From an uncultured Marinilabiliaceae bacterium (GTDB lineage Bacteria > Bacteroidota > Bacteroidia > Bacteroidales > Marinilabiliaceae): DNA of 6,772 nucleotides. Location: positions 1 through 6,772 of the forward strand of contig CAJONN010000109.1 in NCBI GenBank assembly GCA_905235955.1, given 5' to 3'. A program made the translations under genes and the position numbers. Below are positions 1 through 6,772 of the stretch, piece after piece; position 1 is the first letter of the stretch, and each line of letters begins with the position of its first letter. The notes beneath the pieces were generated by a model. The model was not told the origin of the DNA. It searched no databases and was given only the letters and a program-made list of their open reading frames with translations.

Positions 1-202
1 ACAGAAAATCGTTTTTAACGCTTCGCTACGATAATTTTCTTTACGCTCCGTGCCAAAGGCGACAACCGCGAGGTGAAAATCGAGTTCCGTGCTTATTGTC
101 GGAAGGCTATTTGTTGGGTGTATTTCTTTCGCCCATTCTCAGGGCTTATTCCCATTGCGAAACATGAGCTGATAATAAAACAAAAGCCGTGATAACCACC
201 TA
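1..202. other. Intergenic DNA, no convincing gene
   Basis: I see no supported coding region here. The only long open stretch reads leftward from position 278. It would have to cross the purB promoter and leader, and it encodes no recognisable motif. There is a short inverted pair (GAAAAT at 4-9 with ATTTTC at 34-39), a repeated octamer GAAAATCG at 4-11 and 75-82, and a weak TTCCG/CGGAA pair (85-89 with 100-104). The character of the sequence is like the interspersed non-coding repeats common between Bacteroidales genes, but that is an impression and cannot be confirmed from one copy. Confidence 0.4.
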
Positions 203-236
203 TTTTTTCATAGTTGCAAAATATGTTGTATATTTG
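203..236 (+). promoter_or_regulatory. Bacteroidota-type promoter of purB
   Basis: The octamer TATATTTG at 229-236 matches the Bacteroidota -7 consensus TAnnTTTG exactly. A T-rich run at 203-208, about 20 nt upstream, is where the -33 TTTG-like element is expected, though that match is poor. Transcription would start near 243, giving a short A-rich leader of about 34 nt before the purB ATG. No strong Shine-Dalgarno sequence is present, which is usual in this phylum. The -7 match is observed; its use as a promoter is inferred from its position. Confidence 0.6.
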
Positions 237-276
237 GCACATAAAAAAATAGAGATACAACAACCTTAAAAATATC

Positions 277-1629
277 ATGGAACTTCAAGCACTTACTGCC
301 ATCTCTCCTATCGACGGCAGATATAGAAACAAAGTAGATGTATTGGGTGAATATTTTTCTGAATACGCCCTGATAAAATATCGTGTAAGAGTTGAAATAG
401 AATATTTTATAGCACTTTGCGAGTTGCCATTGCCACAGCTTCAGAGCATCGACCACAACATTTTTGACACATTGCGTGGCATCTATCGCAACATCACACC
501 CACCGAAGCACAACGCATCAAAGATATTGAAGCCATAACCAATCATGATGTAAAGGCTGTTGAATATTTCATCAAAGAACAGTTCGACAAGCTCAACTTG
601 CAGCAATACAAAGAGTTTATACACTTCGGACTCACTTCGCAAGACATCAACAACACCTCAGTACCTCTATCGCTCAAAGAGGCTTTGACCAACGTATACT
701 ACCCCGAGTTAGAAGCATTGATAGCTGAACTCGACCGCCTCGCTACCGAATGGAAAGAGATCCCGATGCTTGCCAAAACACACGGACAGCCCGCATCGCC
801 AACAAGGCTTGGCAAAGAGATAAAAGTGTTTGTCAGTCGCTTACAAGTACAACTCGATGCGCTAAAGAAACTGCCCATACCAGCTAAGTTTGGTGGCGCT
901 ACAGGCAACTTCAACGCACACAACGTAGCATTCCCCAGCATCGACTGGACTAACTTTGGCAATAGCTTTGTGGGCAACAAACTTGGCTTAGAGCGCGAGC
1001 AATACACCACACAAATTTCAAACTACGACAACCTCAGCGCTGTATTCGATGCACTGAAACGCGTCAACGTCGTGCTGATCGACCTCTGTCGCGACTTCTG
1101 GATGTATATAATGATGGAATATTTCAAGCAGAAGATAAAGAAAGGCGAAGTTGGTTCGAGCGCAATGCCTCACAAAGTAAACCCCATCGACTACGAAAAT
1201 GCTGAAGGCAATCTGGGCATCTCAAACGCCATACTCGAACACTTGGCAGCCAAACTGCCCGTGAGCCGCTTGCAACGCGACCTTACTGACTCTACCGTAC
1301 TACGCAATGTAGGCGTACCTGTGGCTCATACTATTATATCAATAAAATCAGTAATGAAAGGCCTATCAAAAGTGTTGCTCAACGAAGCTGCCATTGCTCG
1401 CGACCTTGAAAACAACTGGGCTGTAGTAGCTGAAGGCATACAAACCATATTGCGCCGCGAAGGCTACCCCAACCCATACGAAACACTCAAAGAACTGACC
1501 CGAACCAACACCAAGATAGATGCCAACTCAATAGCTGCATTCATCGAAACACTCAACGTAAGCGAAGCTGTAAAAGCTGAGCTACGTGCCATAACTCCGC
1601 AAACATACACAGGTATATACAAAGCATAA
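277..1629 (+). CDS. purB: Adenylosuccinate lyase (PurB)
   Basis: This cytosolic enzyme acts twice in purine synthesis: it cleaves SAICAR to AICAR plus fumarate, and adenylosuccinate to AMP plus fumarate. The 450-residue product has the length and features of the E. coli-type PurB (about 456 residues). The N-terminus reads MELQALTAISPIDGRY, which is the family's conserved opening and fixes the start at 277. The substrate loop TSQDINN begins at T120. THGQPAS carries the likely general acid H169. The fumarate-lyase signature GSSAMPHKVNP spans 293-303, with the catalytic serine at S294 or S295. The LQRDLTDSTVLRN block follows. All expected motifs are intact, so the gene should be functional. It has its own promoter upstream and a hairpin terminator directly after, so it is probably transcribed mainly as a single gene. 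Confidence 0.97.
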   Translation: MELQALTAISPIDGRYRNKVDVLGEYFSEYALIKYRVRVEIEYFIALCELPLPQLQSIDHNIFDTLRGIYRNITPTEAQRIKDIEAITNHDVKAVEYFIKEQFDKLNLQQYKEFIHFGLTSQDINNTSVPLSLKEALTNVYYPELEALIAELDRLATEWKEIPMLAKTHGQPASPTRLGKEIKVFVSRLQVQLDALKKLPIPAKFGGATGNFNAHNVAFPSIDWTNFGNSFVGNKLGLEREQYTTQISNYDNLSAVFDALKRVNVVLIDLCRDFWMYIMMEYFKQKIKKGEVGSSAMPHKVNPIDYENAEGNLGISNAILEHLAAKLPVSRLQRDLTDSTVLRNVGVPVAHTIISIKSVMKGLSKVLLNEAAIARDLENNWAVVAEGIQTILRREGYPNPYETLKELTRTNTKIDANSIAAFIETLNVSEAVKAELRAITPQTYTGIYKA

Positions 1630-1640
1630 ACAACACTCTG

Positions 1641-1674
1641 AAATATGCCCCAACAACAATGTGGGGCATATTTT
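1641..1674 (+). terminator. Rho-independent-type terminator after purB
   Basis: AAATATGCCCCA (1641-1652) pairs perfectly with TGGGGCATATTT (1662-1673), giving a 12-bp stem with a 9-nt loop (ACAACAATG). The stem runs into a short T tract (1671-1674). It starts 11 nt after the purB stop. The T tract is short and partly inside the stem, so termination may be incomplete. That matters because the next gene begins 17 nt later. Confidence 0.75.
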
Positions 1675-1690
1675 ATCTAAACACCACAAA

Positions 1691-3514
1691 ATGAAATACT
1701 TTTTTCAGGTCATAAGCCGATACATAAAACCATATTGGTTTGTGGTATTTCTTACCTTTTTGTTCAACATCATATCGGCAGCCTTTTCGGTTGTTTCAAT
1801 GGCATTTATCATTCCGGTGCTTGAAATCATCTTTGAACAAAGCAACGAGGTAAGCACACTTATGGATTGGTCTCTTGACTTAGATGTGCTGAAAAACAAC
1901 TTTTATTTCTACATCACCATCATCAAGAACGACTTTGGTCCGGGCTATGCCCTACTCTTCTCGGGGCTTTTTATGGTAATAGCCACCACAGTAAAGTGTG
2001 GCACAGCATACCTCTCATCGTATACAAGCGTCGGACTACGCAACAACATTGTGCGCGATATGCGCAAACAGATTTTTGCCAAAATAGTATCGTTGCCCAT
2101 AGGCTTCTTCAGCAACGAGCGCAAAGGCGACATAATGCAACGTGCTACAGGCGATGTGGCTGAGGTTGAAGGCTCAGTAATGTCGTCTATCGATATGTTT
2201 CTCAAAAACCCCATACTCATCATAGTATACCTTGTAGCTATGTTTTTCATGAGCATACAACTCACACTCTTTGCCTTCATCTTGTTGCCAGTAGCAGGCA
2301 CCATCATTGGGCGCATAGGCAAATCGCTCAAAAAACAGTCGATGGAGGGACAAAACAAAATGGGCGAACTAATGGGTATTTTGGAGGAGACAATGACCGG
2401 ACTGCGTGTAGTGAAAGCCTTCAATGCTGAGGGGCGCATCAACAAACGCTACGGCGACGAAGCCCAAGCCTATTGCAACATTGCCAAACGCCTCTCGCGC
2501 CGCCGCGACCTTGCCCATCCTGTAAGCGAAATACTTGGTACTGTGGTAGTTATAGTAGTAGTATGGTTTGGTGGTTCGCTCATCTTGAGTGGCGACAACT
2601 CGCTATCAGTTGCATCGTTTTTGGCATATTTGGGCATTTTCTACCAAATAATAAACCCAGCCAAAGCCTTCTCTACAGCACTCTACAGCATACAAAAAGG
2701 TATGGCAGCAATGGAACGAATAGACAAAATATTACTTGCCGACGATAAGATTTTTGAAAATGCCAACGGACAACAAATAGAGCATTTGCAAAGCGGCATA
2801 GAATATCGCAACGTTACATTCTCATACAACGGCGAAATAGATGTGCTCAAAAACGTTTCGCTCACCATTCCAAAGGGCAAAATGATAGCTTTGGTAGGGC
2901 AAAGCGGCTCAGGCAAATCAACCTTTGTTGACCTCTTGCCACGTTTTTGGGACATAAAGCAAGGCGAAATATTGATAGACAACATCAACATCAAAAACTA
3001 TCGCCTACACGACTTGCGCGGCCTCATGGGCAACGTAAACCAAGAGGCAATGCTCTTCAACGACACCATCTACAACAACATAGCTTTTGGTGTCGACAAT
3101 GCTACACCAGAACAAGTAGAATTGGCCGCTCGTGTGGCAAATGCTCATGACTTTATCATGGCAAGCGAAAACGGCTACCAAACCATCATTGGCGACCGTG
3201 GCTCGAAACTATCTGGCGGACAACGACAACGCATAAGCATTGCACGCGCAGTGCTCAAAAACCCTGACATACTGATACTTGACGAAGCAACATCGGCACT
3301 CGACACAGAGAGCGAGCGACTTGTGCAAAACGCCCTCGAAAACCTGATGGCAAACCGCACCTCGCTTGTAGTAGCACACCGACTTAGCACCATAAAAAAT
3401 GCTGACCTCATCTGCGTATTCCACGAAGGCAAAATTGTAGAGCGAGGCACACACGAAGAGCTAATAGCCCTCAACGGCTACTACCGCAAACTGCACGACA
3501 TGCAAGCACTCTGA
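1691..3514 (+). CDS. MsbA-type ABC exporter (fused permease and ATPase)
   Basis: This is a half-transporter of the ABC type I exporter class, expected to work as an inner-membrane homodimer that moves lipid or another hydrophobic substrate outward using ATP. The 607 residues comprise a transmembrane domain (about 1-335) and an ATPase domain (about 370-607). Hydrophobic segments lie near 15-46, 85-110, 173-205 and 281-325, consistent with six helices. The ATPase domain has Walker A GQSGSGKST (403-411), Q-loop Q451, signature LSGGQ (507-511), Walker B with D531 and catalytic E532, and switch H563. All are intact. I chose ATG at 1691; an in-frame GTG at 1661 lies inside the purB terminator hairpin and would add ten unconserved residues. 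The closest well-known relative by architecture is the lipid A flippase MsbA. Substrate cannot be settled from sequence, so no symbol is given. Confidence 0.9.
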   Translation: MKYFFQVISRYIKPYWFVVFLTFLFNIISAAFSVVSMAFIIPVLEIIFEQSNEVSTLMDWSLDLDVLKNNFYFYITIIKNDFGPGYALLFSGLFMVIATTVKCGTAYLSSYTSVGLRNNIVRDMRKQIFAKIVSLPIGFFSNERKGDIMQRATGDVAEVEGSVMSSIDMFLKNPILIIVYLVAMFFMSIQLTLFAFILLPVAGTIIGRIGKSLKKQSMEGQNKMGELMGILEETMTGLRVVKAFNAEGRINKRYGDEAQAYCNIAKRLSRRRDLAHPVSEILGTVVVIVVVWFGGSLILSGDNSLSVASFLAYLGIFYQIINPAKAFSTALYSIQKGMAAMERIDKILLADDKIFENANGQQIEHLQSGIEYRNVTFSYNGEIDVLKNVSLTIPKGKMIALVGQSGSGKSTFVDLLPRFWDIKQGEILIDNINIKNYRLHDLRGLMGNVNQEAMLFNDTIYNNIAFGVDNATPEQVELAARVANAHDFIMASENGYQTIIGDRGSKLSGGQRQRISIARAVLKNPDILILDEATSALDTESERLVQNALENLMANRTSLVVAHRLSTIKNADLICVFHEGKIVERGTHEELIALNGYYRKLHDMQAL

Positions 3515-3535
3515 TACCCAAAAAACGCAACAATT

Positions 3536-4333
3536 ATGCACATCAGAACAGAACTAAACAACTTTGCCAGCGGACTGCAATATGTAGCCTCTGCGCCAAA
3601 ATTTATGCTGCAACATCACCTGTTGCGCTACTATGCTTTTATTCTGATAATACTGGTATTTGTTGCTATAGCAAACTTTAAACTCTCAGCATTTGTCATT
3701 GACGCCATCACTCAGATGGCATTTTCAAACCTATTAAGCTTTGAAAATACAAGCATTTGGCAAGGAGTTGGTTCAAAAATTTGGTTTTTCATTTCAACGC
3801 TATTTTCTGCAGTCATAGCGCTAATGATGTCGTTCTACATTATACTTATTGTGCTAAGTCCGCTATTTAGTTTTTTGGCAGAAAAAAGCATATCAATCAT
3901 CACACAACGCAAATTTGAGTTTTCGCTTGCCCTAATGTGCAAAAACATTGTGCGTAGCTGCTACATTGTGGTGCGCAACCTTGCATTGCAAATAATCATA
4001 ACCATATTGGTTGGTATTTTGCTGATAATACCGGGAATATTCATACCCGGAATGAGCTTAATAGCAACCTTGCTAATATTTTTGACAGACTCATTCTTCC
4101 TTGGCTTCTCAATGGCCGACTACTCTATGGAGGTACTGGGGCTCAATGCAAAAGGAAGCATTAGTTTTGCCAGCCGACACAAAGGACTGATAACTGCCAT
4201 CGGACTACCATATACACTTACTAAGTTGTTGCCATTTGTCGGACTAGCTATAGCTCTGTTTGTTGCTCCACTATGTGTAGTAGGAGCAGCACGGGCATTT
4301 GCTGAAGCAGAAGAAGAGAAAAAAGATTTTTAG
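3536..4333 (+). CDS. EI24/CysZ-like integral membrane protein
   Basis: The 265-residue protein has the layout of Bacteroidota EI24-domain proteins (Pfam EI24, the family that includes the sulfate transporter CysZ). Hydrophobic segments lie near residues 31-48, 82-114, 148-191 and 223-252. The conserved motif LSPLFSFLAEK is at 107-117. The family-typical block GFSMADYSME (190-199) is followed by a SRHKG turn (213-217) and a final helix ending in CVVGAARA. The C-terminus is short, charged and presumably cytosolic (AEAEEEKKDF). CysZ itself imports sulfate in Proteobacteria, but no cysteine-synthesis gene is nearby here, so sulfate transport is not supported by context. The start lies 21 nt after the exporter stop, indicating co-transcription with that envelope protein. 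Family assignment is fairly firm; function is unknown. Confidence 0.8.
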   Translation: MHIRTELNNFASGLQYVASAPKFMLQHHLLRYYAFILIILVFVAIANFKLSAFVIDAITQMAFSNLLSFENTSIWQGVGSKIWFFISTLFSAVIALMMSFYIILIVLSPLFSFLAEKSISIITQRKFEFSLALMCKNIVRSCYIVVRNLALQIIITILVGILLIIPGIFIPGMSLIATLLIFLTDSFFLGFSMADYSMEVLGLNAKGSISFASRHKGLITAIGLPYTLTKLLPFVGLAIALFVAPLCVVGAARAFAEAEEEKKDF

Positions 4334-4345
4334 AAGAAAACAACA

Positions 4346-5434
4346 ATGGAGGCACAGTTTACGCAATACCCCACACTGATGGAGGGTAAAAAAATACTCT
4401 ACGTACATGGCTTCGCCTCATCAGGAGCCAGTGGCACAGCCAAAAGCCTAAGGCAACTAATGCCTGCTGCCACCATCATTTCGCCCGACTTGCCACTGAG
4501 TGCCAAAGCTGCCATAGAACTGCTACACAACATTTGCAACACTGAAAAACCCGACCTTATTATAGGCACATCAATGGGTGGCATGTTTGCCGAGCAACTA
4601 TATGGCTTCGACCGCATATTGGTCAACCCAGCATTTCAAATAGCTGAAACATTCAAAACACTCCACGCCATGGGTAAGCAAAAATGGCTCAACCCACGCC
4701 AAGACGGAGAAACTGAATTTTGGATGACGCAAGACCTTGTTGAAGAGTTCAGAGAAGTGGCGCAACAATGCTTCTCGGCCGTTGACGAAGAGGAACGCCG
4801 CACACACGTATATGGTCTCTTTGGCGACAAAGACCCCATAGTGCACACCAAGCCCATATTCGAAGCGCACTACATCAACGCCATACCCTTCGATGGCGAG
4901 CATAGGCTCAACGACCACATACTCATCAACTCTGTAATACCCATTGTTACATGGATTGACGACAAGCAAAACAACAAGCAAAAACCCATTCTCTACATCG
5001 ACCTCGACGATACACTTGCCGACTACAAAAACGGCTACCGACACCTCACCGACGAACAACTCAAAGAGTATGAAGGGCACTTATACGACGCACCCGGATA
5101 TTTTGCCAACCTCGAGCCACTGCCAAGCGCCGTAAAAGCATTTAGGCAACTATCGCTCATATACGACACCTACATCTTGTCGAGCGCACCATTTAGCAAC
5201 CCTACAGCATGGAGCGACAAACTGCTATGGGTGCAACGTCATTTAGGCGTTGGATCGTTCAGACGGCTCATCATTTCGCACCACAAAAACCTTAGCTACG
5301 GCGACTACCTCATCGACGACCGCGAAGTGAATGGCGCAAAAGACTTTATGGGCACATATATTCACTTTGGGCAAGATCCGTTCAAAACGTGGGACGATGT
5401 GCTCGTGTTTTTTAGCCGACTTGGCGGACAATAA
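4346..5434 (+). CDS. Fusion: YqiA/YcfP-like hydrolase + NT5C-type 5'-nucleotidase
   Basis: This is a single uninterrupted 362-residue frame with two enzyme domains. Residues 12-206 resemble the YqiA/YcfP (UPF0227) alpha/beta hydrolases: the strand ILYVHGFASSG carries oxyanion-region H21, the nucleophile elbow GTSMGG has S76, GDKDP (160-164) offers the acid, and H186 in GEHRLND is the probable catalytic histidine. A polar linker (DDKQNNKQK, 205-213) joins it to a HAD-fold phosphatase of the NT5C type, 5'(3')-deoxyribonucleotidase (residues 214-362). There, DLDDTL has nucleophile D219 and acid/base D221, motif II is SSAP (279-282), motif III is K314, and motif IV is DDRE (324-327). All motifs of both domains appear intact. 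ATG 4346 is 12 nt after the previous stop; M12 (4379) is an alternative start. Substrates are unknown: an ester or thioester for the first domain and a (deoxy)nucleoside monophosphate for the second are inferences from family. Confidence 0.85.
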   Translation: MEAQFTQYPTLMEGKKILYVHGFASSGASGTAKSLRQLMPAATIISPDLPLSAKAAIELLHNICNTEKPDLIIGTSMGGMFAEQLYGFDRILVNPAFQIAETFKTLHAMGKQKWLNPRQDGETEFWMTQDLVEEFREVAQQCFSAVDEEERRTHVYGLFGDKDPIVHTKPIFEAHYINAIPFDGEHRLNDHILINSVIPIVTWIDDKQNNKQKPILYIDLDDTLADYKNGYRHLTDEQLKEYEGHLYDAPGYFANLEPLPSAVKAFRQLSLIYDTYILSSAPFSNPTAWSDKLLWVQRHLGVGSFRRLIISHHKNLSYGDYLIDDREVNGAKDFMGTYIHFGQDPFKTWDDVLVFFSRLGGQ

Positions 5435-5435
5435 T

Positions 5436-5451
5436 CCCCCCCCAAAAAAAA
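5436..5451. repeat. C8A8 homopolymer tract
   Basis: Eight C residues (5436-5443) are followed directly by eight A residues (5444-5451), filling most of the 25-nt gap between the fusion enzyme stop and the next ATG. Because the upstream stop codon lies before the tract and the next start lies after it, length changes would alter only the spacing ahead of the downstream start, not any reading frame. Confidence 0.85.
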
Positions 5452-5459
5452 GAAAAGCA

Positions 5460-6125
5460 ATGCAATCAAACGTAACAATAGAAAAACTCGAATTCTTCAA
5501 GCATGCCGACTCAAAAGTGGCAATAATAGTAGCCGATGGCAAAGCAGGCTTCAACGATGTGCTACACGTATTCCTCACCAACGATGCCTTAGCAGCTTGG
5601 CTCAAGGTCAACAGATCTGAGTATCCCAACGTAGATTTTAGGTATGTAGAAGACTATTTGGGCACGGCTGTCAACTTTGCCATTTGGAACGATGTTGAGG
5701 GCATGAGCCTACATAGCGTTTCAACCGCTTCGTTCGACATTACGCGCCAAGACCTCACAGCACAAGCCACACTCTTCGATGCGTTTGGTGTGCTCACATC
5801 GCTCAAAAAAGGCAAAACATCAGTGGCTGAAGCATCGCAGATATTGAAAAATAAAACCGTATACTTTATTGGCAACCTACCTGCCGATGGGCAAATAATA
5901 GAGAAAAAAGATATGGTATTTGGCAAGACACTGATAGGCAACGTTATAGCTACATTCTTAACAGCCGAAAGTGCCCAAACATACGCAGGCTTCGACTCCA
6001 AAGTACCCATTAGCAACTGCAAGCTAAATGCATTGGCGCAATATTTTGACTATAAATATGCCATCAGAATAGAGCCCGAACGCACATTTAGCGTAGAGCT
6101 ACCAGCCGAAGCCTTGATGAACTAA
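5460..6125 (+). CDS. Unrecognised 221-aa protein, weakly SseB-like
   Basis: I do not recognise this protein with confidence. It has 221 residues, no signal peptide and no membrane segment, so it is probably cytosolic. Two halves look related. In the first, HVFLTNDALAAWL (from 36) leads to an acidic strand region. In the second, ATFLTAESAQTY (from 164) leads to YAIRIEPERTFSVELP. The second half, beginning VYFIGNLPADGQ (134-145), recalls the SseB domain, in which a Phe-Thr strand, a short helix and a terminal inP-type strand recur; this resemblance is weak. I chose ATG 5460. The open frame extends upstream to 5331, but that would overlap the fusion enzyme by 104 nt and translate the C8A8 tract as PPPKK. 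It is the last gene of the cluster, 25 nt after its neighbour, and faces a convergent gene. Function is unknown. Confidence 0.7.
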   Translation: MQSNVTIEKLEFFKHADSKVAIIVADGKAGFNDVLHVFLTNDALAAWLKVNRSEYPNVDFRYVEDYLGTAVNFAIWNDVEGMSLHSVSTASFDITRQDLTAQATLFDAFGVLTSLKKGKTSVAEASQILKNKTVYFIGNLPADGQIIEKKDMVFGKTLIGNVIATFLTAESAQTYAGFDSKVPISNCKLNALAQYFDYKYAIRIEPERTFSVELPAEALMN

Positions 6126-6321
6126 CGTGTCTTTGATTGCTTGGAAGAGATATCGCAAAAACTTTAGCGCACTCACTATCTGCGCATTACATAGCTTCTA
6201 TCTCTTCTTCTGACAGACCAGTATATCTCACAATTGTATCCAATGGTAAGCCATCGGCTTTCATACTCTTGGCTATTTCAAGCGTCTTTTGGCGTTCGCC
6301 TTCGGTACGTCCTTTCTCTAT

Positions 6322-6362
6322 GCCTATTGCTTCGCCTTTTTCCAAGCCTATTGCTTCGCCTT
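6322..6362 (-). repeat. 24-nt in-gene repeat (GEAIG octads)
   Basis: A 17-nt unit GCCTATTGCTTCGCCTT occurs at 6322-6338 and again at 6346-6362, a period of 24 nt. On the - strand this encodes two octads, GEAIGLEK and GEAIGIEK, followed by a diverged GRTEGERQ. Such Gly/Glu octad repeats are usual in the tail of Rpn-type proteins. The period is a multiple of three, so copy changes of this unit keep frame. Confidence 0.85.
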
Positions 6363-6364
6363 CG

Positions 6365-6386
6365 GCTAAACCTTCGCTAAACCTTC
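6365..6386 (-). repeat. 11-bp tandem duplication causing the frameshift
   Basis: GCTAAACCTTC is present twice without a gap (6365-6375 and 6376-6386). The base before the first copy is G, so a 12-bp in-frame unit GGCTAAACCTTC (coding EGLA on the - strand) that lost one G from its second copy explains it equally well. Eleven is not a multiple of three, and the Rpn-like frame breaks exactly here. Confidence 0.9.
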
Positions 6387-6772
6387 CTTGCGTCCTTCAG
6401 CTCGCCCTTCACTTTTGTAATTCTCTATTGTGTCGTTTTGGGTGGCTAAGGCGTCTAAGTGGGCATAATATTCTTGGCGCTCTTTCTCACTCATGCGGGC
6501 TACACACAACTTCTCACGCGCCTCTTGTAAGCCGGGTGTCTGGGTGTCGCGTTTTATCTGTCCTTGTTTCAAGAAGTCTATCCACTCCTCTATTGGTGTT
6601 GTAGCTACTTCGTTGAATTGGTTTACGCGTATCAAATAATATTCGGGGAAGATATTGCCGTTTACTCTGTGCACAACATCCTCACTATCAATAAAATCAC
6701 GCTCACGTTTTACTATGTCGAGCACATCGTTTTGGAATACTCCACGAAATGTTGTTGTGCCGTGATAGAGGT

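Larger units (their letters stand above)
6187..6772 (-). pseudogene. Rpn/PD-(D/E)XK transposase-like protein, 3' part, frameshifted
   Basis: The reading frame enters from the right edge (N-terminus outside the window) and begins LYHGTTTFRGVFQNDVL. Next come IFPEYYLIRVNQFNEVA, EEWIDFLKQGQI and a charged helix with REKL and SEKERQEYY. This order is characteristic of the Bacteroidota Rpn-family recombination-promoting nuclease/putative transposase group (PD-(D/E)XK fold). The nuclease motifs would lie in the missing N-terminal part. After EGRAEGRKEGLAKV the frame hits a stop at 6366-6368. Shifting frame restores a typical tail: EGEAIGLEKGEAIGIEKG repeats, then TLEIAKSMKADG and TGLSEEEIEAM, ending at TAA 6187-6189. 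The break coincides with an 11-bp tandem duplication at 6365-6386, so about 60 tail residues are lost. The nuclease core could still be made, so this is either a truncated active gene, a decaying copy or a sequencing error. Confidence 0.8.

Noticed and set aside
93..278. 61-residue - strand open frame at the left end
   Set aside because: It would start inside the purB start codon, cross the purB promoter, and shows no recognisable motif.
1661..1690. In-frame GTG start extending the ABC exporter by ten residues
   Set aside because: The GTG lies in the loop and 3' arm of the purB terminator hairpin and the added residues have no family support. ATG 1691 gives a normal N-terminus.
4598..5080. 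160-residue - strand open frame inside the fusion enzyme gene
   Set aside because: The + strand has catalytic motifs of two known families through the same region; the antisense frame has none.
5331..5459. Upstream extension of the 221-residue protein to 5331
   Set aside because: It overlaps the fusion enzyme by 104 nt and would translate the C8A8 tract. ATG 5460 is a better start.
6167..6185. GCGCA/TGCGC hairpin between the convergent genes as a bidirectional terminator
   Set aside because: The stem is only 5 bp with a 9-nt loop and no T tract follows on either strand.
6322..6362. Repeat pair as a CRISPR array
   Set aside because: There are only two copies of 17 nt with a 7-nt spacer, and they encode protein octads within the Rpn-like frame.
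6137..6604. 155-residue + strand open frame opposite the Rpn-like gene
   Set aside because: Its Ser/Leu/Pro-rich product is the antisense of the charged tail repeats, and the - strand carries clear family motifs.

Overview
The window looks like ordinary chromosomal DNA from a member of the Bacteroidota, most likely the order Bacteroidales. Three things suggest this. A Bacteroides-type promoter (-7 element TATATTTG) sits ahead of the first gene. Starts lack strong Shine-Dalgarno sequences and have A-rich leaders. The gene content includes an EI24-domain membrane protein and an Rpn/PD-(D/E)XK transposase-like protein with a Gly/Glu-rich octad tail, both typical of this group. Genus cannot be told from the sequence alone.

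Layout, left to right. Positions 1-202 hold no convincing gene. A promoter at about 203-236 drives purB (277-1629, + strand), a full-length E. coli-type adenylosuccinate lyase, which ends at a 12-bp hairpin terminator (1641-1674). The next ATG lies only 17 nt beyond it. It opens a tight same-strand cluster of four genes: an MsbA-type ABC exporter (1691-3514), an EI24/CysZ-like four-helix membrane protein (3536-4333), a two-domain enzyme joining a YqiA/YcfP-like alpha/beta hydrolase to an NT5C-type 5'(3')-deoxyribonucleotidase (4346-5434), and an unrecognised 221-residue protein with two possibly duplicated halves (5460-6125). Gaps are 21, 12 and 25 nt, so one transcript is likely. Converging from the right on the - strand is the C-terminal part of an Rpn-family protein (6187-6772, cut by the window edge). 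Its reading frame is broken by an 11-bp tandem duplication.

How the genes work together: purB is housekeeping purine synthesis. The exporter and the EI24 protein are both envelope-associated, but no shared substrate can be read from the sequence. The hydrolase-nucleotidase fusion points to small-molecule or nucleotide housekeeping. I found no CRISPR array, tRNA, rRNA, defence island, insertion-sequence ends or phage genes. The items most worth a second look are the fusion enzyme, the frameshifted Rpn tail, the C8A8 tract ahead of the last + strand gene, and the terminator placed directly before the exporter start. None of these amounts to a demonstrated new system.
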